A stretch of DNA of 17,082 nt. Source: CAZBDU01 sp964490725 (GTDB taxonomy: Bacteria > Spirochaetota > Spirochaetia > SZUA-6 > DRHE01). A program made the translations under genes and the position numbers. The notes beneath the pieces are model-generated. The model ran no database searches, was not told the DNA's origin, and saw nothing but the letters and a program-made list of their open reading frames with translations. Shown piece after piece: positions 7,448-15,914 of the stretch; positions within the stretch are counted from its first letter, which is position 1; each line of letters opens with the position of its first letter. The DNA lies in assembly GCA_964490725.1 (NCBI GenBank), contig CAZBDU010000110.1, forward strand, positions 1 to 17,082, in the 5' to 3' direction.

Positions 7448-9245
7448 CCAGCGGGCGGTCACCACCGAGCTCTCCCGGGACCTCAATCTCTTCCACCTCA
7501 CCATGATGGGCCTGGGGATGATGATCGGGGCCGGGGTGTTCCTGGGCATCGGCAACACCATGCACTTTGCCGGCCCCGGCGGGGTGCTGCTGACCTTTTC
7601 TCTCAACAGCCTGCTGGCCCTCTTCAGCGCCATGTCCTACGCGGAGCTCTCCTCCGCCATCCCCCGCGCCGGAGGAGCGTACAACTTTGCCCGCATCGGT
7701 TTCGGCCGGGGGACCAGCTTCATGGCCGGCTGGATGGAGTGGTTCGCCTCCAGCGTGGCCGGCAGCATGTATGCCGTGGCCTTCGGCATCTATACGGTCC
7801 GCTACCTGGAAGGTCTGGGACTGCTGTCCTGGCTCACCGCACCTTCTCTGCTGGTGAAGCCCGTGGCGGCGGCCATCGCCCTGTTCTTCCTGTTCATCAA
7901 CTACCGGGGCGCTTCGGAGACCGGCAGGGTCGGGGCGGCCATGACCGCGGGGCAGACCCTGTTCCTGATCTTCATCGGCGCCGTCGGCCTGGCGGTGGCC
8001 GTGCGGGATCCTTCCCGCCTGGCCAACTTCCGACCCTTCCTGCCCTACGGCTGGTCGCCGCTGTTCATGACCATGGGGTTCACCTACGTGGCCTTCGAGG
8101 GGTTCGAGGTGATCGCCCAGGCCGGGGACGAGGCCATCGAGCCCAAGCGGAACCTGCCCAAGGCCATGCTGTACTCGGTGTACGCGGTGGGGCTGACCTA
8201 TCTGCTGGTGGCCTTCGCCACCGTGGTGGCCGTCAAATCGGGAAGCCCCGGAACGATCGGAGAGCCCTGGCAGTGGATCGCCAGTCACCGCGAGCGCGGC
8301 TTCGGCGAAGCTGTGGCCCGGCTTCTCCCGGCGGGAAACTTCCTGCTGACCCTGGCGGTGATCTTCGCCTCAACCTCCGCGCTCAACGCCACGATACGGG
8401 CCCCCGAGGGGGGCGAGTACCGGATCATGGTCCCCATCGCGAACCCGGCCAACGCTCTGTCCATCGTCTGGCACACCCACCGGCTGGCCAGCGCCCGGCG
8501 TTCGCGGATCAAGCTGCTGCACATGGTGCCGGTGCCGGATCAGGTGTTCCTGAGGGATGCCGAGAAGTACCTGCTGGACGGGCGGGAGGGAATCGTGGAG
8601 GCCATGCTGTATCTGGTCCAGCGCTTTCCCATCACCACCACCATCCGCTACTGCCGCAACATCGCCCGCGGCATCGTCAGCGCCGTGCGGGAGAAGAAGA
8701 TCGACCTGCTGATCATGGGCTGGCACGGCCGGCGGCAGGATCGGCGCTTCAAGCTCGGCAGCACCCTGGACCCGGTCCTCTCCCGCTCGCCCTGCAACGT
8801 GGTCATTCTTAAGGACTGCGGCAGCCGGAGCTTCGGCAGCGTCCTGGTGCCGCTGTTCGGAAACGGCAACGACGCCTTCGCCCTCCAGGTGGCCCGCAGC
8901 CTGGTCGAGCCGCGGCGCGGGCGCATCAGCGTGCTTCCGGTGCGGGCTGCCAGGGGGGGAAGGCGCCCGGGCGCCCTGGCCCGCTACACCCAGCGGCTCC
9001 TGCGCCAGGCGGAGATACCCGCCGGGAAGGTGCGGGTCCTGCCGCACGCCTCGGGCGACAGCGCCCGCGCGGTGCTGCAGAGGGCGGCGCCGAACGAGGC
9101 CGCAGTCGTAGGCCTGCGCGCCTCCTGGCTGCGCCGCGTGGGCGTGGCCGCTCCCCCCGAGCAAGTCGCCCGGCAGTGGCCGGGCCCCCTGGTGATGATC
9201 AAGGCCGCCCGGGGGCTGGGGGACTGGGCCAAGCGGTGGCTGTGA
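7440..9245 (+). CDS. APC-family permease fused to two USP domains, shortened membrane part
   Basis: The N-terminal 319 residues are an amino acid/polyamine/organocation (APC) permease. It has the GLGMMIGAGVFLGIG helix-1 motif, PRAGGAYNFARIGFGRG, and about eight membrane segments up to LTLAVIFASTSALNATI. The usual 12-helix fold should continue here, but the sequence switches at residue 320 straight into a universal stress protein domain (YRIMVPIANPANALS, 327 onward). That domain carries an intact G-2x-G-9x-G-S nucleotide-binding motif (G427, G430, G440, S441). A second, degenerate USP-like domain (about 461-595) lacks that motif. Full APC-USP fusions are known; this one lacks roughly helices 9-12. 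The ATG at 7440 is preceded by GAGG. Whether it transports anything is uncertain; substrate unknown. Confidence 0.85.
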   Translation: MDSQRAVTTELSRDLNLFHLTMMGLGMMIGAGVFLGIGNTMHFAGPGGVLLTFSLNSLLALFSAMSYAELSSAIPRAGGAYNFARIGFGRGTSFMAGWMEWFASSVAGSMYAVAFGIYTVRYLEGLGLLSWLTAPSLLVKPVAAAIALFFLFINYRGASETGRVGAAMTAGQTLFLIFIGAVGLAVAVRDPSRLANFRPFLPYGWSPLFMTMGFTYVAFEGFEVIAQAGDEAIEPKRNLPKAMLYSVYAVGLTYLLVAFATVVAVKSGSPGTIGEPWQWIASHRERGFGEAVARLLPAGNFLLTLAVIFASTSALNATIRAPEGGEYRIMVPIANPANALSIVWHTHRLASARRSRIKLLHMVPVPDQVFLRDAEKYLLDGREGIVEAMLYLVQRFPITTTIRYCRNIARGIVSAVREKKIDLLIMGWHGRRQDRRFKLGSTLDPVLSRSPCNVVILKDCGSRSFGSVLVPLFGNGNDAFALQVARSLVEPRRGRISVLPVRAARGGRRPGALARYTQRLLRQAEIPAGKVRVLPHASGDSARAVLQRAAPNEAAVVGLRASWLRRVGVAAPPEQVARQWPGPLVMIKAARGLGDWAKRWL

Positions 9246-9248
9246 CTG

Positions 9249-9289
9249 CGCCCGCCTGCGGGCGGGGCCTGGCCTGCCGGCCCGGCAGG
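9249..9289 (+). terminator. Two GC-rich hairpins after the permease gene
   Basis: CGCCCGC-CT-GCGGGCG (9249-9264) and CCTGCCG-GCC-CGGCAGG (9273-9289) are consecutive 7-bp inverted repeats starting 4 bp after the permease stop. They lie before the next promoter at about 9328. There is no T-tract. Transcript-end or stabiliser function is inferred from position. Confidence 0.4.
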
Positions 9290-9327
9290 GCGGCGCGAGC
9301 CGCTGCATGGCGAATCTGCGCAGGGTA

Positions 9328-9336
9328 TGGTATCAT
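9328..9336 (+). promoter_or_regulatory. Extended -10 promoter of the lipoprotein operon
   Basis: TGG-TATCAT is an extended -10 element with a TATCAT hexamer at 9331-9336. The -35 position (9308-9313, TGGCGA, 17-bp spacing) is poor, as is common when an extended -10 is present. It gives a leader of about 50 nt before the GTG at 9396. Confidence 0.5.
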
Positions 9337-9395
9337 GAAGGCGCGCCGGTCCCCACGCGCGCGGAGTGACAAGCCACAGAAGGGAGGTACGGATA

Positions 9396-10061
9396 GTGAA
9401 CGTGTACCGCAAGCAGGGCCGGCTCCTGCCGCCTCTGCTCCTGGCGGCGGTGATGCTGGCCTCCTGCGCCACGGCGCCGGAGCAGCCCGCCGAACCGCAG
9501 CAGCCGCAGGCAGCGGCCCCGGCGGCTCCCCTTCCCGAGCAGGAATACTCGAAGGCAAAAGCTCTCAAGGCCCGGGTGGACGGCAACGGGCTGGGGGAGC
9601 TGGTACCCCAGGAGTACCGGCAGGCGGAGTCGAGCTTCCAGGAGGCGCAGCAGCTCTACGGCAAGGACAACTCAGGGGCCAAGGCCGCGCTGGAGGCAGC
9701 CGTCCAGGCCTACACCGTCGTGATCGACAAGGGCTTCCCCCTCAAGATCGCGCCCCTGCGAGCGGAGGCGGAGAAGGGCAGGGCGGACGCCGAGGAGCTC
9801 AAGGCCCAGGTGGCGGCAAAGGATCTCTACGCCGAAGCGCTGGACAGCTACCGGCAGGCCGTCGCCGCCGAAGATGCCGGCGAGTACGAGAAGGCGCTGC
9901 AGCTGTTCGCCGAAGCCCGGCGCAGGTTCGACCAGCTCCTGGCCGCCACACGGGAGAAGAAGGCCGCCGCGGAGGCGGCGCTTCAGGCCACGGACAAGGG
10001 GCTGGCCGACTCGCAGCGCCAGGGCAGAGAGGCCGACTCCGAGATCGGCTCCGGCCGCTGA
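9396..10061 (+). CDS. Lipoprotein with helical repeats
   Basis: The 221-aa protein starts with a lipoprotein signal peptide: a basic start (VYRKQGR), a hydrophobic core LLPPLLLAAVML and a lipobox LASC with Cys24 as the lipidation site. An Ala/Pro/Gln-rich linker (about 25-50) follows, then Ala- and Glu-rich helices with TPR-like spacing (for example YRQAVAAEDAGEYEKALQLFAEARRR). There is no Asp at position +2 after Cys, so retention in the inner membrane is not signalled. GTG at 9396 is chosen because AGGGAGGT lies 7 nt upstream; a GTG at 9366 lacks this. Similar lipoproteins are frequent in Spirochaetota, where their role is unknown. It precedes a related secreted protein by 13 bp. Confidence 0.82.
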   Translation: MNVYRKQGRLLPPLLLAAVMLASCATAPEQPAEPQQPQAAAPAAPLPEQEYSKAKALKARVDGNGLGELVPQEYRQAESSFQEAQQLYGKDNSGAKAALEAAVQAYTVVIDKGFPLKIAPLRAEAEKGRADAEELKAQVAAKDLYAEALDSYRQAVAAEDAGEYEKALQLFAEARRRFDQLLAATREKKAAAEAALQATDKGLADSQRQGREADSEIGSGR

Positions 10062-10074
10062 GCGGGAGGCAGAA

Positions 10075-10527
10075 ATGAGCGCAAAGACTGCGAACCTGCT
10101 CGTGGCGGCGGCGCTGCTGTTCCTGGCGCCGGCCCTGTTCGGGCAATCCCTGCTGGACAATCCGGACTACCAGAAGGCGGTCCAGCTCCAGCGCCAGGCG
10201 CAGGCGGCCTACGCCGCGGGCGACTACGACAAGGCCGCAGAGCTCTCGGAGCAGGCCAGGACCTACCTGGAGCGCTCCGACGCCTACGTGGCCGGGCAGC
10301 TGCTGATCTACCGCGCCAACAGCCGGCTGAAGCAGGCCGAGCAAAGGGTGGCATACTTCCGCGACGTCGGCGTGGATCCCCGCTTCCGGGACGTCCTCGC
10401 CCAGGCCCGGGAGGACCTGGGGAAGGCGCGGACAGCATTCAACACGCGCAGGTACGAAGACGCCGTCGCCCTGGCGCAGAAGGTCCTGGACGCCCTGGCG
10501 CCGGTGACACCTGCACAGGCCAAGTAG
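10075..10527 (+). CDS. Secreted TPR-like helical-repeat protein
   Basis: The 150-aa protein has a cleavable signal peptide (TANLLVAAALLFLAPALFG, cleavage likely before QSLLDNP) and no lipobox Cys. The mature part is helical, with TPR-like units AQAAYAAGDYDKAAELSEQA and, near the end, ARTAFNTRRYEDAVALAQKVL. The ATG at 10075 has GGAGG 6 nt upstream. It sits 13 bp after the lipoprotein gene, whose C-terminal half carries a related GEYEKALQLF unit, so the two probably form one envelope complex or arose by duplication. The pattern, with an LLDNPxYxKA start and a G-D-Y-D-K-A unit, resembles small uncharacterised proteins of spirochaetes. Function unknown. Confidence 0.82.
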   Translation: MSAKTANLLVAAALLFLAPALFGQSLLDNPDYQKAVQLQRQAQAAYAAGDYDKAAELSEQARTYLERSDAYVAGQLLIYRANSRLKQAEQRVAYFRDVGVDPRFRDVLAQAREDLGKARTAFNTRRYEDAVALAQKVLDALAPVTPAQAK

Positions 10528-10704
10528 CTCCGCGCCGCTTCCGCCCGCGGGCGGGCACGGCCGGGATCACAGCGCCGCTTCCGCCTCCGTCGGCCCGGGC
10601 CGCGAGCCCGGCTGCCGGCGGTGGGCCCCACCCGTTCTCTGCGTGCCTGTTGCGATCGCCGCGCCCAGCTGCGATGCTGTAGGTACAGGAGAAGGGAGCC
10701 CACG
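10528..10704. other. GC-rich intergenic region before the patatin gene
   Basis: This 177-bp stretch holds a 14-bp direct repeat, GCGCCGCTTCCGCC, at 10532-10545 and 10572-10585 (40 bp apart). It also holds a 14-bp palindrome CCGCCCGCGGGCGG at 10541-10554 and a second palindrome CGGCCCGGGCCG at 10591-10602. The palindromes could form transcript-end hairpins for the upstream operon but lack T-tracts. No convincing promoter for the patatin gene was found. Confidence 0.45.
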
Positions 10705-11730
10705 ATGTTTGGCAAGAGAACGGTGCGCATCCTGTCCGTGGATGGGGGAGGCATCCGCGGGCTGATCCCGGCGCTGGTTCTGCGCCACCTCCGCGACAGG
10801 CTTCGGGAGCGGGGGAAGCACCAGGAGCTCCACCAGGTCTTCGACCTGATGGCGGGCACCTCCAGCGGGGGCCTCATCGTGCTCGCCCTGGGGACACCCG
10901 CGGCGGACCACCGCCGTCCGGGGCGCTTCTTGCCGTGCCCCGCGCTTTCGATCGACCGGGTGGTGAGCATCTACCGGGAGAAGGGACAGGCCATCTTCCC
11001 GCGCTCGGTCTTTCGCGGCCTGCGGGTGCTGACCCAGGCGGTTCACGAAAAGTACGACACCGGGCCGTTCTACGAGCTGCTGGAAGAGCTGTTCGGGACA
11101 GCCACCCTCAAGGACGCCCTCTGCCACCTGTTGGTCACCAGCTACGACACCCAGAACGGCACCGTCTTCCTCTTCAAGCACCGTCCCCAGAGAAAGGACC
11201 GCCGTGACACGGACCCCAACTTCTACCTGAAGGACGTGGCCAGGGCAGCCGCTGCCGCCCCCACCTACTTCGAGCCGGTCCTGCTCAGCCCCATCGGCGA
11301 TTCCGGGACCACCCTCTGCCTGGTGGACGGCGCGGTCTTCGCGGCCAATCCCAGCATGTGCGCCTACGTAGAGGCCCGCAAGACCTTCACCTCCGCCCGC
11401 CGCTTCCTGATCCTGTCCCTGGGTACCGGGATCGTCACCAAGCGCTATCCCTACGAGGAGATCAAGACCTGGGGGTACCTGGAGTGGGTCAATCCCGCCA
11501 GGGGGGCTCCGCTGTCCAGCGTCATGGCCAGGGGCCAGAGCGAGTGCGTGGATCACCAGCTGAGCAAGCTCCCCGGGGTGGACTACATCCGCGTGGACGG
11601 TCGTCTGAGCCAGGAGCACTTCCAGATGGACGACGCGGACCCCGACCACGTGGCCGCCCTCCAGGAGTACGCCCAGCGGTTCATCCACGAGAACAGGGAA
11701 GCCCTGGACCGCTTCTGCCGCGAGGTATGA
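10705..11730 (+). CDS. Patatin-like phospholipase
   Basis: Patatin-family enzymes hydrolyse ester bonds of phospholipids or acylglycerols with a Ser-Asp dyad. In this 341-aa protein the oxyanion-hole motif DGGGIRG is at 13-19, the nucleophile Ser53 lies in GTSSG, and the catalytic Asp208 lies in the DGA motif. All are intact. The RAAAAAPTYFEPV segment before the DGA is also typical. There is no signal peptide, so a cytoplasmic enzyme acting on membrane lipids is likely. Position ~70-90 contains a Pro/Arg-rich insertion (PAADHRRPGRFLPCP) after the nucleophile helix. The ATG at 10705 is chosen because AAGGGAG lies about 8 nt upstream. It converges with the htrA-like gene, 29 bp between stops. 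Confidence 0.93.
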   Translation: MFGKRTVRILSVDGGGIRGLIPALVLRHLRDRLRERGKHQELHQVFDLMAGTSSGGLIVLALGTPAADHRRPGRFLPCPALSIDRVVSIYREKGQAIFPRSVFRGLRVLTQAVHEKYDTGPFYELLEELFGTATLKDALCHLLVTSYDTQNGTVFLFKHRPQRKDRRDTDPNFYLKDVARAAAAAPTYFEPVLLSPIGDSGTTLCLVDGAVFAANPSMCAYVEARKTFTSARRFLILSLGTGIVTKRYPYEEIKTWGYLEWVNPARGAPLSSVMARGQSECVDHQLSKLPGVDYIRVDGRLSQEHFQMDDADPDHVAALQEYAQRFIHENREALDRFCREV

Positions 11731-11759
11731 GCCGGAAGGCGCGCGCCCGCCTCACGCCC

Positions 11760-12904
11760 TCAGGGACCCGAGGGACGGGCGGTCAGTTTGACACTCACCG
11801 TCATCCTTCTGTTTCCGCGGTAGAGCGTTATGCGGACGGAGTCCCCCACCTCCTTCTCCGACTGCACGTAGGCGCCCAGCTCCTCGAAGTTGCGAATCGA
11901 GTTGCCGTCCACCTGGACCAGGATGTCCCCCCCAACCGGCACCTGACTGCCGAACACCGTCGCCGTTCGACTGCCGCCGCGAATCCCCGCCGCCGCCGCA
12001 GGGCTTCCCGGCACGACCTTCACCACCAGCGCGCCGCTGGAGACGGGAAAGCGCACCCTGGCCTGCTGAGCGAAGAGCTCCGCGATCACGGGGTTGATGG
12101 TCACCCCCTGGATTCCCAGGTAGGGGTGCTCGTAGTGGCCCTGGCTGATCAGCTTCGGCACCACCCTGGCCACCAGGTTGGAGGGAATGGCGAAACCGAT
12201 CCCGGCGCTGGTGCCGCTGGGACTGAGGATCTGCGAGTTGATGCCCACCACCTTGCCGTCCAGGTCCAGCAGCGGCCCGCCGGAGTTGCCCGGATTGATG
12301 GCTGCGTCGGTCTGGATGGCCTCCCCGATGAAGCTGCCGTCGGGGCTCTGGATCACACGCTGCAGGGCGCTGATCACCCCCAGCGTGAGCGTGCGGTTGA
12401 GGCCGAAGGGATTGCCCAGCGCCACCACGAACATGCCGACCTTCAGGCTGTCCTCGTCGGCCAGCTCCAGCGGCGGCGGCAGGTGCGCCGGGTCAACGTG
12501 CAGCACCGCCAGATCGCTTCCCGGATCCGAGCCGACGATGTCGGCCTTGTAGGCTTCCCCGCTGGCCAGGGTGACGATGGTGAAGCGGGAATCCTTGACC
12601 ACGTGATAGTTGGTCACGATGTGGCCCTTGCGGTCGAACACCCAGCCGGTACCGGTGCCCTGTGCGGGAACGGACTGGTTGAACCGGTTCTGGGTGACGA
12701 TGCTGCTGGTGACGTTGAGAATTCCCGGCCCGACCTTGCCGTCGATCGCCTCGATCTGGGCCTCCAGCTGGTTCGCGGCGGCCACCTTCGCCGTCCTCTC
12801 CTCCGCGAATCCCGCCTGGGCGCCCACCGCCGCCGGCAGCGCCGCCAGGAGCGCCGCCGCCCCAAGCGCCCGGGCCGCACCGTTCCAGGATCTTCTTCCC
12901 TGCC

Positions 12905-12908
<4 letters not shown>
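11760..12908 (-). CDS. HtrA/DegP-type S1C serine protease with one PDZ domain
   Basis: This 382-aa envelope protease should degrade or refold damaged proteins outside the cytoplasmic membrane. A signal peptide (ARALGAAALLAALPAAVGA, cleavage near residue 30) leads to a trypsin-like domain with the triad His102 (TNYHVV), Asp132 (SDLAVL) and Ser209 (GNSGGP). A single C-terminal PDZ domain follows (about 280-375, with VPVGGDILVQVDGNSIRNFEEL). An insertion (GGSRTATVFGSQVP) interrupts the start of the PDZ. The ATG at 12908 has AGGAG 7 nt upstream and overlaps the pgi stop as ATGA, so it is coupled to pgi translation. The family is certain; calling it degP, degQ or degS is not possible from sequence alone. 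Confidence 0.94.
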
Positions 12909-14575
<1,667 letters not shown>

Positions 14576-14625
14576 TTGGATGCACCTCCAAGATCGGGTC
14601 GCTTTTCGGGCTTCGAGATACCTCT

Positions 14626-14654
14626 AGGATAGTGAAACGGCCGCCCGACTGCAA
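14626..14654 (-). promoter_or_regulatory. Promoter of pgi-protease operon
   Basis: On the minus strand TTGCAG (14654-14649), a 17-bp spacer and TATCCT (14631-14626) lie upstream of pgi. They predict a start near 14619 and a leader of about 43 nt. The -10 is good; the -35 keeps only the leading TTG. It lies in the 108-bp gap after the lipocalin gene. Confidence 0.5.
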
Positions 14655-14683
14655 ACCGCGGTCCCCCCGGCTCGGCCCGCCCT

Positions 14684-15826
14684 TCAGCGCAGCACCGAGT
14701 ACTCGCCCTGCCCGGGCAGCGAGAGGGGTTGCCGGCTTCCGTCCGGGCGGGTCAGGGTGCCTCGAAACTCACCGCTCACCCGGTAGATCACCGGCCTCTG
14801 GAAGAACAGAGAGACGATGGCGCGGAACACCGGCGGCAGCTTCTGGTAGATGTCCGACAGATGGTAGACCCGGCGGACCCGGAAGGCCCCCTCCAACCGG
14901 TAGCCGTCCCGCTCGACCTCCACCACCATGCGGGCGGGGTAGGGGTAGGGGGAGAGCCCGGAGCTGCGGAACCCCTCCAGCCTCAGGGTGCAGTTCCTGG
15001 CGGTCAGCACCCACTGCCCGTCGTGGGCCAGAATCAGCACGTGGGCGTAGCGCGAGCCGTAGCTCTGGTGGGTCTGATAGCGCAGCACGCTGAGGAACCA
15101 TCGCTCGCCGGGGGCTGCTCCCGCGGGGCTGAAACCGCGGAAGGCCACGGTGGAGGCGGTGGTGCGGCCCAGGGGGTAGTTGTGCAGGCTGCGGTCCCCG
15201 TAGCACTGCCCCCTGCCCGAGATCCACTTCCCCCGCACCACCAGGTAGCCCTCGGTCTGCGCCCACGGGCTGTTCACGCCCAGCCGGATGTAGGCGTCCC
15301 TCCGGGCATCCAGAAACACGTACCCGTCCCCGGGCCGCCAGAGCGGCAGGAGGTTGCGGACCCGCAGGTCGCAGGAGAAGCCCTCCACCCTGATGCGGAT
15401 CCGGTAGCGGCCGTCGGCGCCGTCCAGCTCGCTGTCCTGGATGCGGATGTGGAAGCGTTCCGACTCCACCGTCACCTGGTCGTCGGGCATCCGCTCCTCG
15501 TAGGCGAAGGTGCTGCCGTCCGGCTCGGTGACCAGCACGGACATACCCCAGCCGCCGAGGAAGGCGGAGACCCACTTGAACACGATGAACACGTACTGGG
15601 TGCCGTCGTCCAGCCGCCCGATGAAGTGAAAGGCGCGGCTGCCGAAGGACTGGGTGAACGGCTCGTTGAACAGAAGATCCTGCTCGCGAAGTGAGACCTC
15701 CTCGGGGTGGGCCCAGCTTTCGGGGTCCTCGAAGATGCGGACCTCCTGCGCCGGCAGCGGCGCCAGGCTGGCCAGCGCCAGGAGAGCCGGCACCAACGCG
15801 TGCGCCCACCCTCGGGCGGCTCTCAC
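14684..15826 (-). CDS. Secreted lipocalin-like (Svf1/CrtC-type) protein
   Basis: The 380-aa product has a signal peptide (ALVPALLALASLAPLPA, cleavage near residue 26) and a mature region dominated by beta-strands. The pattern LLFNEPFTQSFGSRAFHFIGRL, FAYEERMPDDQV and ERFHIRIQDSEL followed by GRYRIRI resembles the double lipocalin-like fold shared by Svf1, AttH and hydroxyneurosporene-synthase-like CrtC proteins. Binding or transfer of a lipid or other hydrophobic ligand outside the membrane is therefore plausible but inferred. The GTG at 15826 follows GGAGG closely (5 nt); the frame is open further upstream without a ribosome-binding site. It starts 88 bp after the S41 peptidase stop and probably belongs to its transcript. 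CrtC-like catalysis is not implied; no carotenoid genes are nearby. Confidence 0.65.
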   Translation of the reverse strand: MRAARGWAHALVPALLALASLAPLPAQEVRIFEDPESWAHPEEVSLREQDLLFNEPFTQSFGSRAFHFIGRLDDGTQYVFIVFKWVSAFLGGWGMSVLVTEPDGSTFAYEERMPDDQVTVESERFHIRIQDSELDGADGRYRIRIRVEGFSCDLRVRNLLPLWRPGDGYVFLDARRDAYIRLGVNSPWAQTEGYLVVRGKWISGRGQCYGDRSLHNYPLGRTTASTVAFRGFSPAGAAPGERWFLSVLRYQTHQSYGSRYAHVLILAHDGQWVLTARNCTLRLEGFRSSGLSPYPYPARMVVEVERDGYRLEGAFRVRRVYHLSDIYQKLPPVFRAIVSLFFQRPVIYRVSGEFRGTLTRPDGSRQPLSLPGQGEYSVLR

Positions 15827-15914
15827 CCTTCCCTCCTTTCCGTGCCGGACGGCCGGCGCCTGGGCCAGGGTCCGGCCTCCGCATCCTCTGCAGCCCCCGC
15901 CCGGCGGGCCGGCT

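Noticed and set aside
6068..7633. Longer form of the M4 peptidase starting at 7633
   Set aside because: The added 165 residues are low-complexity, run opposite the promoter and the small membrane gene, and lack a ribosome-binding site. The ATG at 7138 has a strong one and fits protealysin length.
10532..10585. Pair of 14-bp direct repeats as a possible attachment site or repeat array
   Set aside because: There are only two copies in very GC-rich DNA, with no integrase, tRNA or further units. It is recorded only within the intergenic description.
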